NCBI RefSeq assembly: GCF_014898815.1
Contig: NW_026515509.1
Location: 1,488,001-1,552,000 of the forward strand
Direction: 5' to 3'
DNA length: 64,000 bases
DNA from: Panonychus citri
Lineage: Eukaryota; Arthropoda; Arachnida; Trombidiformes; Tetranychidae
Position numbers and translations under genes: made by a program. This document shows, piece after piece, positions 38,055-49,578 of this stretch (within the stretch, counting starts at the first letter, position 1; every line of letters begins with the position of its first letter). The notes under the pieces are model-generated. The model saw nothing but the letters and a program-made list of their open reading frames with translations. It searched no databases and was not told the origin of the DNA.

Positions 38055-38516
38055 ACTAGTGACATCTGGCGATCGAAATTTCAACTAAATGAAAAACTTT
38101 TTTTTTCTTCGTTTTTGTGATTTGATTTTTTTTGCTCCTTCGACTTTAATTTTTGTCAATTTTAAATCTAAATTGTGATTAACATTTCTTTGGAATTGGA
38201 TTATTGGGATGTGAATTAGTTTGGGTTACTTTTTGCTGGGGAAAAAGTGAAAATCTTATTAGTCTTTGGGATTAAAAAGTTGGAAAAGGCCAAAGGCTGA
38301 GAGATTATCATTTTAATTTCTTCTTCATCTTTTTTTTTGGTTATTAATGAGTTGGAACTATTTAACTGATTTAAAATGGATTGTAATTAAGCTGAACTTA
38401 TGGAAGGGAAGATAAAAATCAAGCTAAAATTTATACTTTTAGGAAAAACAAGACAATTAATCTTGATCAACTTTCTAATTTTCATCATTGAGGAAATGGA
38501 ACCACTAGTGACATCT
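38055..38516. promoter_or_regulatory. paired CACTAGTGACATCT motif upstream of FMR1-like gene
   Basis: CACTAGTGACATCT occurs at 38055-38068 and 38503-38516, each preceded by an AAATGGA stretch and followed by a GCGA-containing segment (GGCGATCGAAA; TTGGTGCGAGGGAAA). It is a repeated, GC-richer motif in otherwise simple AT DNA. Binding factor unknown. Confidence 0.35.
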
Positions 38517-38895
38517 ATTGGTGCGAGGGAAAATTTTCTATTCTAATTGTTACAATTTATTAATTTCTTTGATTTTTTTTCTCCTTAATTAACTTGAGAT
38601 TGTTTTATATTTTTCATCGTTTGAAATTGGAGAATATTGGTAATTGTTTGAAGTGATTTTCTTTTCTTTTTTCTTCTCTGATTTCTTGATTAACTCGAAG
38701 AATTGAAAGAAAATTAAGAAAAGTCGCTTAAATTGTAAACTGAATTAAAATGCGAAAGGGAAAGAAAATTGTATTGACAGGTCACTTCGAAAAATCAACC
38801 GATCAAGTCTAATGTACAGAAAGTACAACAATCGGTTTACCGGTGTGAAAAAGAAAACAAAAAGACCCAAAAGCCGCAAATTCTAAGCCAAACAA

Positions 38896-38958
38896 TAAGC
38901 CGGTTAAAAACCGGAGCCGCCGGCGAAAAATTCAAGTTGCATTAAATTCACCGGCTTA
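38896..38958. promoter_or_regulatory. GC-rich nested inverted repeats upstream of FMR1-like gene
   Basis: TAAGCCGGT (38896-38904) pairs with ACCGGCTTA (38950-38958), and CCGGTTAAAAACCGG (38900-38914) is a second, overlapping hairpin. They lie in a short GC-rich island about 530 bp before the start codon. Confidence 0.4.
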
Positions 38959-39350
38959 ATAACAAGAATCTCATCTGAACAAAACGAATCGAATCAAAAT
39001 TTCCAATGAAACAATTGAATCTCAATAAAAAATGAAACAAAAAATTTCAGTTTAAACTTGAAAACTTAATTAGAATAAAGAAAAATTAACCAAATCAACT
39101 AAAAGAAACACAATCAAGTGAAAAGAGAAAATTGAAAGAAAACAGAAAAAACTCAATTGTCTCAGATCGAATCTTTTTCTCCATTTGATGAGACCAGTTA
39201 ATTATTCCAATTCGACCACTAATTAGACAATAATCAATAGAAAAAATGAAATTAAAGTGTAAGAAAAAAAAGAGAATCATCTTCGCCAAAAAGAAAGAGA
39301 AAAAGAAGGAGAAGAAAAAGTGAAAAAAGAAAGAGAAATGGAAAAGAAAA

Positions 39351-39370
39351 CGACGGTGGCGACGCCGTCG
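39351..39370 (+). promoter_or_regulatory. GC-rich hairpin in FMR1-like 5' leader
   Basis: CGACGG at 39351-39356 and CCGTCG at 39365-39370 form a perfect 6-bp GC-rich stem with an 8-nt loop, about 120 nt before the ATG. It is likely in the promoter or 5' UTR. Confidence 0.4.
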
Positions 39371-39488
39371 AATTTTATTCTAACTAAACTCTTCTCACTT
39401 AAATTCAAGTCGCTCTTTGTTTTTTTCTCATTTCTCTAGATTTTTTTTCTCACACGTTTTTTTTTGTTTCATTCGCTTCCTTTTCAAT

Positions 39489-42400
39489 ATGGAATCTGAC
39501 CTGTTGAAAGAGGGTATCGTCGAGGTCCGAGGTGATAATGGAGCTTTTTACAAAGCCTTTATAGTTGATGTACATGAAAACATTTCTAATTTAACAAATG
39601 ATGGTGAGTAATAATCTTCTCATTTTATGTACTTTCTCTCTCTCTTTCTCTTGCTCTTTCTACCCTTTCTATGTTTCTCTTTCTCTCTTTCTTTTTTTTT
39701 TCATACTATCTATTTTCTATTTTTTTTTCTCTCCCATTTTCTATCTCTATGTTTTTCTTTCTCACACACTCACAATTACTAATATACTTATATATAAATT
39801 GTTGTACACACACCTAGCAGAAAGTAATAGTCCATCGAGTTGCAAAACCATGATCACTTTAGCCTTTGAAAATGATTGGCAGCCACAAAGTGAATTTCCC
39901 ATAAATAGGATAAGACTTCCCCCTCCAACCAATTATCTGGACAATGGGTCAAATGACAGTGGTAACGGTTCAGAGATGGCACCTATAACTGAAAACATGG
40001 AAGTAGAAGTATTAACAAGTAGCAATGAAGGTGAACAGTGTGGGTGGTGGCGAGCCACCGTTAAGATGATCAAAGGAGATTTTCACGTTGTGGAATATCA
40101 ATCTATCAACAGTAATTCACCCTCATCAACTAACTGTGAATCGGGTAGTCAGAGTCAAGGAAGTACTTACTCAGAGATAGTACCTTCTGAAAGGATTAGA
40201 TTCAAAAACCCGAATCCTTGTTTAACCTTAAACCCGTTTTTCAAGATTGAGATACCTATACCGGATGATCTTAAATCTACAACAACCAATTACAACTGGA
40301 TTAATAGACCAGAAGCTCATAAATACTTTAAGCAATACATAGAAGCTATCGTAGTGAGATATGATGAAACTAAACAGGTATTAATTGCAATTGGTTATGC
40401 TCCAAAGGATAAAAGTCTGGCGATTATTTCGATGAAAAAGAGAGCCAATATGCTCAGTGATATGCATTTTCGAAATCTTAAACAGAAGATGATTATAATC
40501 GCTAAGAAAGAGGAAGCAGCCAAACAATTGGAATCTTCTAAAGGTAGTGGCTACAATTCATCTTATGGTTCAACCGGTCATCCATATTCTAGTGGTCAAT
40601 CCAATTGTTATGTAGATGAATTCACGGTCGCAAGTCATCTCATGGGTCTGGCTATTGGTAGTCATGGAGCGAACATCCAAAACGCTAGGAAAGTCGAAAG
40701 TATTGTTTCCATTGAACTGGATGAAAATAGTTGTACTTTTAAGTAAGTCTTGTTAACACCTTTAACCTCTTCTTCTCATTTGATAATCATCAACAATTTA
40801 CCAACACAATCAAGAAAACAATCACCAATCACAGACAAATTAATAATCGATCACAACTATCACTATCTTTCATATCTCTCTCTCTCTCTCTCCCTCTCTC
40901 TCTGTGTTTCTCATCTTCTTTTTTGGTTTCAATCTCTTATCGAATCTCTTCAATCTTTTGTATATCATATTTTTCTCATCCTTTTTAATCAGATATTCAC
41001 TTGTGTTTTGCTTAATTACTCTATTAACTGATAGCGTCAAATTTCTAATTAGCTTTTAACATTTGTTGATTTTTGCTTCTTCGTTTTTTGTTTGTCGTTG
41101 TTGTGATTCTACAAAGTCTCTGATGTTAGTTACACCTTCGGAAGGAAAGAGGAGAACTTTTTTTCTTTCGCTTCATCAAAAGTCCAAATTCAATGAAAGA
41201 TGAGAAATTAACTTGTTGATTATTTTTCTTAATAGATTTTTTGTTAACCATCGTCGATTGTCAATCTATTCTTATAATTACCATCTAATTATTCTAATGT
41301 TTGGTTAGTTTTGTCTCTCAAGTTATCATCAGACTGTGATATGGTTCAATTGTTGCTTTATTCTTCTAAATATTCATACTTTTGCATAGAAAATTTTTTC
41401 TCTTCCTCTTGTTGTTGTTTAGCATCGTCGTCTTTGCGAAGGCGAAAATTAGAAGATGCAAAATACTCATAGGGTGTTGAGGGGACCATGACTTTTTTCC
41501 ATTCTTTTTGCCCTAACAATTTCTCTTGATAGTTACTCTATTTTTAACATGCTTCCTTTGATTTGTCTCTCTCTCTCTCTCAGTACGCTGACTCAAATAT
41601 TTTATCTTACTAATTTTTTTGTTTCTCTTTCTTTTTTTCCCTCTGTCTCCCTCTGTCTCTTTCTCTCGCTGTCTCTCTTTACATTTTTGTACACACAGAA
41701 TAAGGGGAAACTCTTCGGAAGCATGTCGGAAAGCTCGAAACATCTTGGAATATGCTGAGAAAGCTATCGAAGTACCTCGAAGTTTAGTTGGTAAAGTAAT
41801 TGGACGTAATGGTAAAGTTATCCAGGAGATTGTTGATAAATCTGGTGTTGTTCGGGTTAAGGTTGAAGGTGATAGTGAAAATGAGCCACCTCGAGAAAAT
41901 GTACCATTCGTTTTTGTTGGAACCACAGAATCGATTGCGAATGCAAAAATTTTGTTGGATTATCATCTTTCACATCTTTTAGAGATGGAAAAATTCAGAA
42001 AAGAGAAATTAGAAATTTTTCTACAATTGCGTAACCGAGATGTGCCACACTCTTCATCATCCAATGCTGCTTCATCTCAACCCACCTCATTACCTGGTAC
42101 TGGAACAGTAAACAGGACTGGTGGCGGTGATATCGGCACTTATGTAGTAACCGGAGATACAAGTGGACGAGGTCCACGTGGTCAAAGGATCAATGACAGG
42201 GGAGATAGAACTGATAGAGGAAATCGTGGAGGAGGTGGTGGGGGTGGAACCAATCATGATAGAGGTAACAATAGTGGTAGAGAAGCTGGTGGTGGCGGTG
42301 GAAGCGGGGGAGGTGGAAATGAAAGATCTCGTAATTCTCGATCTCGTGGAGGATCTGGTAGAAGATTTTCCGGTGGTATGATGGATAATAGGCGATCACA

Positions 42401-42572
42401 ACCAAGAGATGGTAACACATCTAATCGAAACTCAAATAACAAGCAAAGACTCTCAAACAAGGAGGCAACATCATCAACATTGGTGGAAAATAGTACCAAC
42501 AATCCACCTCCAATCAATATAAAAAATCAAGAAATAATTTCTTCTAAAGAAGTTGAAAAAGTCACAAATTAA
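39489..42572 (+). CDS. Fmr1: FMR1-family RNA-binding protein
   Basis: Exons 39489-39603, 39821-40742 and 41699-42572 join in phases 1 and 2 to 636 residues. The N-terminal paired Tudor/Agenet region is clear (VEVRGDNGAFYKAFIVDVHE; LAFENDWQPQ; GWWRATVKMIKGDFHVVEYQ). KH1 has its GSHG loop near residue 320 (LMGLAIGSHGANIQNARK). KH2 has GRNG near 381 (SLVGKVIGRNGKVIQEIVDK) followed by DKSGVVRVKVEG. The VPFVFVGT block and a C-terminal Arg/Gly-rich RGG-type region (about 500-570) follow. Family role: cytoplasmic, ribosome-associated mRNA binding and translational control, especially in neurons. Oddities are Ser/Asn-rich insertions in the Tudor region (around 40110-40180) and Gly runs in the RGG region. 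The start is the ATG giving the family N-terminus. A single copy corresponds to FMR1/FXR1/FXR2 together. Confidence 0.93.
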
Positions 42573-43870
42573 CCAACTAAAAACAAATAATATAAAATCA
42601 ACCTTATCAACAAAAACAACAACAACAAAACAAAAGAAAACCAGCAAAACAAATGAAATTAAAAAACAACTAAATCTAAAAAAATTACACACCAAAACCA
42701 CCACCACAACAATTAACACTACAACGTCAACAATAACACCAATAATTACCTTTATCAACAACAACAACAACAACAACCAGAAGTTAAACAAATCAACATT
42801 CAAAGAATTACCAACTCTCTCTCTCTATCTCATCTTTTTTGGAGCGCGTCCTTAATTAAAATGATTTCATTTTTTTCTGCTTAACTAGTGTTACACTAAT
42901 TGGGATCTATCACTTTGTGTAAAGCAAATGATTTATCAAGAAAAACAAATCAATTTGATGAGACAATTTAAATTTCTTTTTCTAATTGTGTTTGTATGTT
43001 TTAAGGTGAACAATCATACACTTCGTTATTTTTGGCAAATCTACTCAATCATTCATCTTTCTATCGGAGCCAATGACAATCAACAAGAATTTAATTTCTT
43101 TCATCAACACCTCTCTCTCTCTCTCTCCTCTCTCTCTCTGTCTATTTCTATCTTCCTATTTCTCTCTCCTCTCTCTCTCACTCGCAAAAACATCATTATT
43201 TCTGATAAATGTTTAACAATTTTGTTGCGATGATTATTTAGAGAGACAAAACTAAAAAAGAGAAAATAATTGTGAGAATTAGTTTAATCACCGTTAATTA
43301 GTATAAGGATTTTATACAAGCCTATGGAAAGAAAAACGCTTTTAAGATTCTTTATCTTCCTTTTATAATGATACAAGTCGCGTGTAAATCCAATTTCTGT
43401 GTTTAATTAACAGCAATCAAGAAAAATAAAAGGACGGTCGTCAATTTGCCCGCGTTAATCAACGAATTAAATAAAACAATTAAATCGTCAGATTGTTGAA
43501 CTAAACAAAATATCGAATTTTCATTAACTAATAAGATTTCGAACATCCAACTTTCTCTCTTCCATAGGACAATAGAATACAAACTCTCTTCTAATTGTTG
43601 TTTAATATTGAAAGAATGAGTTAAATGAACAATTTACTTAATTACAAGTTGATTTTCGAAAAGTTAAATTACAATTAAGTTAAATTTCAAGCGAAAAGAG
43701 CAAAACTTTTGTTTTGATGAGAAAATCTGAAGAAATAACTTAACCCATATTATGAATCTCGATGGATGAGGTTGAATAGCAATTTGACAATTAAAAAATT
43801 CGACGATCAAAATAATTTAACCAGAAAATAAAAAGGTTCCAATAAATCGTCAGAATCAAAATCTACTTGA
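42573..43870. other. 3' region after FMR1-like gene, no gene seen
   Basis: ACA/AAC-rich 3' UTR-like sequence to about 42850, then AT-rich spacer with CT runs near 43110-43190. Nothing coding is supported. Confidence 0.6.
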
Positions 43871-44047
43871 AACACCTCGAGGGCTAATTCGTTAGACATT
43901 AACTTGCGAACTGGAGTATCAGCTCAACGAAGGTATAAACTCATCACACCCAATGCAATACCCACGGAATTGATGTTCGGTAAATTGGCCTGCGGGAAGA
44001 AAATTGCAGCACTTGATTTAGATCAGAACCTCAATAATATCGGTTAG
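43871..44047 (+). pseudogene. relic of non-muscle myosin II heavy chain motor
   Basis: A 58-codon open segment reads ...RYKLITPNAIP, then GKLACGKKIAALDLDQNL and NIG before a stop. This follows the non-muscle myosin II converter region (RYELLTPN.IPKGF, DGK.AC.KMI.AL.LD.NLYR.G). In another frame just before it, LEG at about 43878 fits the preceding NGVLEGIR block, but stops and frameshifts break it. No neighbouring exons, splice sites or continuation to the SKIFFRAG block are seen. It is a decayed exon or partial duplicate, not a functional gene. Confidence 0.6.
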
Positions 44048-45429
44048 AGAAAAATTCGAATTAGTGTATTTTCTTACCACAAGATGATAATTGTTTCCAC
44101 ATTTTAAAAGTTTCAAATTCTAATTTTCTTTTTTCATTCTTTCGAGTTATAACTAACGAACTAATCTTTTTGGACCTTAAGATAATCGCTTCATTCTGAC
44201 ATTTGCTTTGAAAGGACTTTTGTCCATGGAGAACATGTTAAGCTTAAGCCGAACAGAAGTTCTGTCCATTTAGCTGTGCCTTAATTGTTAGTTGATATCT
44301 CCTGACTAATTTCGACCTCAGGGGAGAAAATTTGTTATTAATTACAATTCCCTTCCTTGTACCTTTTCCCTATCCCTACATAGTCGCAACCGAATACGAC
44401 GAATTTTAGTTGATCGAAGCCTCCCCTGAGGTCGCTGTTAGAGCTTAAGAAAAACATTTTCTTGGTCGATTTGAACTCGAAAATTTTTAATTGTGTTTAC
44501 AAAAATCACTTTTAATTGTTCACCAATTGTTTATTATTTATTATTTTGCTTTGTTTAATTTAAAAATGTAATTTAATTCTCGCTAATTGACTTGTTTCCA
44601 TGTTGGACACTTTTTCTTTAATGTGATTGTTTTGCTTTTCTGTTGCTTGTTAACCTTTTAGTTATTTTTAAGCTTTAATGACACATAATCATTTTCATCA
44701 CCAATTTTATTTATTTTAATCAATTTTCTCTTATATTGTGTGTTTTAATTATTTCATTTTTTGGTCAATTATCAATATAGAATTTAATTCTATAATGAAA
44801 ATTAACTGATGACACCGAATCCCTGTTTGTTTGCTCCAAATCTCTTACGAGCTTCTGTTTTTCCTTGTTTTCAGTTATTCTTTTCTCTTCTTCTATTTAC
44901 CTGTTCAATCAATTCTTTCACTTATCACATTCATACCTTAATACCACTGTGATTATGAGAATCAAATTCTCCCTGTGTTACCATTTCATCTATACCTAAT
45001 TCTATCAGTTACATGGGCTCTACATTAGTGAAAAAACGGTTAAATCTACTGGTCTATTCATCTTAAACCTCTGGAAATCTTTAACCTTATTAATCATCCC
45101 TCTCATCGCCATTTTGGATCCACAAATTAAACAACATATTCACTGGAATTTACCAGTATCTTAGTTTGGAAAACCAGAGATAATCTCTAATTTCTATCTC
45201 TCTCTCTCTCTCTCTTCCATCTATACAATCGTCTCCATGTAAAATTGCCCTGACAAATTCATCATCTATCATTTGGAACAGACGTTCTTCTCATTTCTGT
45301 TATACCAAAATCAATAATAACCAGTAAATGAATCAAATGATCATTCACTTGGTTTATAGAGAATTGATTATTTCAATCAGACCAATTGGATTACATTAAG
45401 TTAATAAGTTGATCCATTTTTGAATTTCC
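44048..45429. other. spacer upstream of DUF229 gene
   Basis: No gene. 44200-44460 is a higher-complexity island with a 14-nt perfect inverted repeat (44313-44326 with 44421-44434) and several short hairpins. The rest is AT-rich leader or promoter for the DUF229 gene, with a short CT run near 45198. Confidence 0.55.
44313..44434. repeat. 14-nt inverted repeat with 94-nt loop
   Basis: CGACCTCAGGGGAG at 44313-44326 is exactly complementary to CTCCCCTGAGGTCG at 44421-44434. GC-rich in an AT-rich background. It could be a structured RNA, a MITE core or a remnant of a long terminal repeat; unresolved. Confidence 0.55.
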
Positions 45430-48400
45430 ATGGGTAGAAGAAAAGTCTCAACTCTTTTCAGTTTAATATGTTTACTTCTTACCGGTATTGTTTTAATCGC
45501 CAACGTTTCATTTGATGATGTTTTCACTCATTTGGTTAAAACAAATTTCTGTTTTCCCAGAGCGATTAACGGTAATCCAGAGGAAAATGGTTACAATAAT
45601 GAAACCAAACCAGGATGTGTATTACCTTATGTTGATCCCTTTGATCCTGCAATATTAGTCTACTTGACAAATAAGTCATTAAATTGTCCCCAATCACCCC
45701 ACCAATTAACTGCCATAACTAGTCCGGGCGATCGTTTAATTGTCCAAAATCCTGATGGTCATGCCAATACTCCTGTTGATTGTTTCTATTCTTGGGTAAA
45801 TCGAGCTGGTTCAGATGGTGCTGTTTCTTATGGTCCGATTACATTGATTCCATCTCCTGGAGGTGTTCAATTTGAAAGAAATGTTGTCGCCGTTAATACC
45901 AGTTGTACCAATCGAATAACTCATCAAACTATCTATCGCAATATTCATTTTCGTATTCCCAATTTTGATGTTTCATCATCTTCTCCATCTACTTATGATA
46001 TTAAACCTTCCGTTCTTATACTAGTAATTGAATCTCTTGGTCGTTTAAGTTATGAAAGATTCATGTCTTCCACTAAAAAAGTTCTTGCCGAAATTGGTAA
46101 ATTTCATCATTTAAAATCATTAAATCGAGTTGAGGAAAACTCTTTCCCTAATTCTATGGCTTTGCTGACCGGGATGGCGGTTACCGATGATGCAGCTTCC
46201 GCGGTTCCCGGTGTCCATTGGGATCACGGTTTACCTTTCGTTTGGGATTCTTTCAAAAACATGGGCTATGTGACCGCTTTTCTTGAAGACCAACCAATGG
46301 CGGGTCTTTTTTCCTACTACAATAGAGGTTTCCGTCTACCACCCACCGACTTTTATCCCGTTGAATTTTGGTCTCACATGTATCCACAGGGAACATCAAA
46401 CATGATCGATTTACTAGTTGATCCGATAAATTATTGTTTCGAGAAAGTTGGTCCCAAGGTAGAAATGTATTTGAATATGTGCTCCAAATTTGTGGAAAAC
46501 GTTTTAGTCCACCAACAGAATCCATATTTTTTGTATGCCTTTTATAGTCAAATGACACATGAAGATTTTAATAATTTTCAACTAGTCGATAAACCTGTGG
46601 CTCAATTTATATCATCTCTATCAACTCAAGTTCTGGATAATTCAATAATCATCGTTATGGGTGATCATGGTTCTCGTGTAGGTCAAGTAACACCTACAGC
46701 CGGTGATCCAACCGATTCACCTATGGGACGTTTCGAAGGTAGTCTTCCGTTTGCTGCAATTAGAATTCCCGATTCTCTGGACATTAAATTTCCTCTTCTA
46801 AGAAAATACCTTTCACTTAATGAAGATCGTTTATCTACCTGGTTCGATATTCATCAGATTCTTCTGGACGTTGCTCAAGGTAAATAACCCTTTCTCCATA
46901 AATAGTACAGTTGAAACGTTTCTGGAATCATAATGATAATCGAGATGATAAACTTTTGTTTTTCTCGCTTATAATTGAACTATAACTTTAATGATTCAAT
47001 ACTCTTCTATTATACTTGATTGATTGATATTCGATATTCAACTTTCCATTGATTTGGTAATAGTAATGTTTATATTTATTCATTTTCTATTCATATTTTG
47101 GAGTGACTATCGAAAGAAAAAGTCAATTGATTGTAATAATTGAAGATTAAGGGAAACATTCGAGTAAATAATAATAACTTTAACTAAATTGTTTGCTTAC
47201 AATTCAGATAATCAGTTTAACTTGTCATTCGAGAAGATGATGAGAACTATTATCGATTAGCCTTTTCACCACTAATGCTATTACATGTCTCGATTTTTTT
47301 TTCTTTTACCTTCATTATATTGTATCATTAATATTCTGCTACCTTGATAGATAATAGGTTTTCAATGAGAGAGAAAGAGAGAGAGAGAGAGACTAGAAAA
47401 ATCAGCATGAAACTTAATCATACTCATGGTTAGTCCACTAATCAATATTATTATGTTATTTTCTATTTTCATATACTGTTAGTAGATTCGAATCGATTAT
47501 TAGTTGAAGAGAAAAAGTTTTTTTTTTCTTCGTGATTCTTTGAGTCTTCGATATTTTAATTATCTTAATTCCCTTATTCCCTCTCTTAGATATTAGATAA
47601 TTATTTCGATAAAAAGATCAATTATCAGATTTTGAGATGTTAACAGAAAATTGATCAATTGAGATGATAAATTATCGATTATAAATTGTTTAATATCTTT
47701 TAATGAAGGTAATTTTAATCCAATTGGACGACGAAAGGAAATACCTGTAGCCTACTCATTGTTTCGTGAAGAGGTTCCCATTTCTCGAACCTGCGACGAT
47801 GCCAATGTTAATCCGATCTACTGTGCCTGTAATGGTCGAGTTGGGATTAATCCCAGATTAAAATCTCATCATATTGATGCAGCTAAAGGTCTAGTTGATG
47901 GATTACGAGTCATTTTCCAGAAAAATAAATGTCGATCAAGAATAACCTATGGTAAAACATTAGCCGGAGAGGTTAGTTTACTTATGTTAATTATCATAAT
48001 TAACTTTTTGATTAACTTTTCGTGATCAAATTGCCATTGATTAAAGTGTAATTTTCCTTAAGTATCAATATGTCACATCTAATAATAGGGAATAGAATGG
48101 CAATTTCTAATAGATTAGTTAACCAAGTCGACCGTTGATTGTTGATTGATTGTTACCATTGTTATTATATTATTTGTTCCTTTTACAGTTAGACATTAAT
48201 TTGATTTAGTTTGATCCCTCAAACCAATTATGTCAACAATTTAATTCTGATTATTGTTTAATTTTCTGTAAACAGATTAATGTTTATTGTGACACTTTCT
48301 CAACACCCAATTATAGTTGACTGATTGATTTGTTTACATTTTGTTTATGCAAAAATAACCACTGATTTGATTTAATTTGATTAACTTTTTCTCAATTTGA

Positions 48401-48657
48401 TTTAGTATTATTATCCACGATCAAATGAAACCTGGTCTACATATGAAAGAGTCAATTTAACCATCGATGTAAGGCCAAGCCACGCTGTGATTACCGGGAC
48501 AATTTATCGTTGGAGAAATACAACCGAAGATCGTTGGAGTCAATGGACACTTTATGATCCAGCAAATAAATTAAAATCTTCAACGTACTCTAAATACTTA
48601 ACTAAATTACTTTGTGTTAATCATTTACTGAAAAATGTTAACGTTACAATAGTTTGA
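45430..48657 (+). CDS. DUF229 family secretory alkaline-phosphatase/sulfatase-like protein
   Basis: Exons 45430-46879, 47709-47971 and 48406-48657 (phases 1 and 0) give 654 residues. A hydrophobic stretch at residues 8-25 looks like a signal anchor, so the protein is probably a type II Golgi/ER or extracellular one. Several Asn-X-Ser/Thr sites (for example NVTIV at the end) agree. The core resembles the DUF229 branch of the alkaline phosphatase/sulfatase fold: SVLILVIESLGRLSYERFM (metal-site region), ENSFPNSMALLTGM (nucleophile region) and MGDHGSRVGQ with the paired Asp-His metal ligands. The position usually Asp in the first motif (DS.SR) is Glu here. The Cys-rich middle exon (CDDANVNPIYCACNG) is typical of the C-terminal part of the family. 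Substrate unknown. A rearranged fragment of exon 1 lies at 50305-50545. Confidence 0.82.
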
Positions 48658-49578
48658 TTTTTCACCTGATTAATTGTGATAAAAACGAGAAGCATAACCA
48701 ATTGACACAATTTCTAAATGGCATAATGATAATGATAATGATAATTATCATTAATTGACAATAATTTTAATTTAAATCATCGAAAGTTAAAACTTACCAA
48801 AAACAACACAGAAAGCAAACAAAAAAATCAAATCATAACAACAATCAACAATCATCAATGCATTTTCATCATCAAAAAATACTGTAGTTACCTGAAACTA
48901 TTTAATCATCCTAATTATTAATCAATGGGAAAACATTCCTGATTTATAATCAGGTTTGAGTCTCTTTTTTTTCCTGTAACATGAGAAATTAATTGTTAAA
49001 CATTTTCGCTTAATTGTTACAAAAATCTCCAAGCAACCAAATTGTATTCTAAATGTAACATCATATCAATTGCCAACCAAAAAATAAACCAATTTAGTGA
49101 TTTCCAATATTAATAAACTTAATCTAATTTAACTATAATTGAAACGGAAAAACAATAATTTCTAATTAGTTTAATCACTTTCCATTGTTTGATCAAAAAA
49201 AAAAAATTTTCTTCAACTCAAATTTCGCGCCAAAAAAAGAAAGTAAATGTATGAATCATAATTTTCAGTTTCCAAATTAAAATCTTATGTTTATGTTTGC
49301 ATCAATTTCCAATTGTCTCTTAATTGTGATTTTCTTAATTGTTGCTCAAAATTTCTCGATTTATATTGTAATTAAGAATATTGGTTTTATATTATGTTCT
49401 TGCTATTGATGAGACTTTTTCTCTAATCTTTTTGTGTTGTTCTTGTTTATTGTGACAAAGTAAATTCTTAAATTATTTTGTTTTGTTTACTTTTTGACTT
49501 TTTGTCTTTAATTAAGTTTCTTTTGTTTGTAATTTTTGTTCTCTAGATTATAATCGATTTAATTGGATATTTGGTGTG
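48658..49578. other. spacer between DUF229 and ZNF830-like genes
   Basis: AT-rich 3' UTR and promoter sequence. No coding potential or RNA gene is seen. Confidence 0.6.

Larger units (their letters stand above)
32515..38800. other. long gene-free, CT-rich and AT-rich stretch
   Basis: No gene supported on either strand. The first 1.3 kb is the copy C 3' flank. 33700-34110 and 36170-36600 are mostly CT, TCC and ATC simple sequence; an (ATC)n run lies at 36549-36580 and (ATG)n runs at 37497-37520 and 37584-37606. The rest is TTAATTG-rich unique DNA. Apparent ORFs here are translations of repeats. Confidence 0.65.

Noticed and set aside
42553..42855. 100-codon ORF after the FMR1-like gene
   Set aside because: Thr/Asn/Lys translation of ACA/AAC-rich 3' UTR sequence.
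44203..44285. Open segment reading DICFERTFVHGEHVKLKPN on the + strand
   Set aside because: Only about 28 codons, no family match, inside the hairpin-rich island; left as unassigned.
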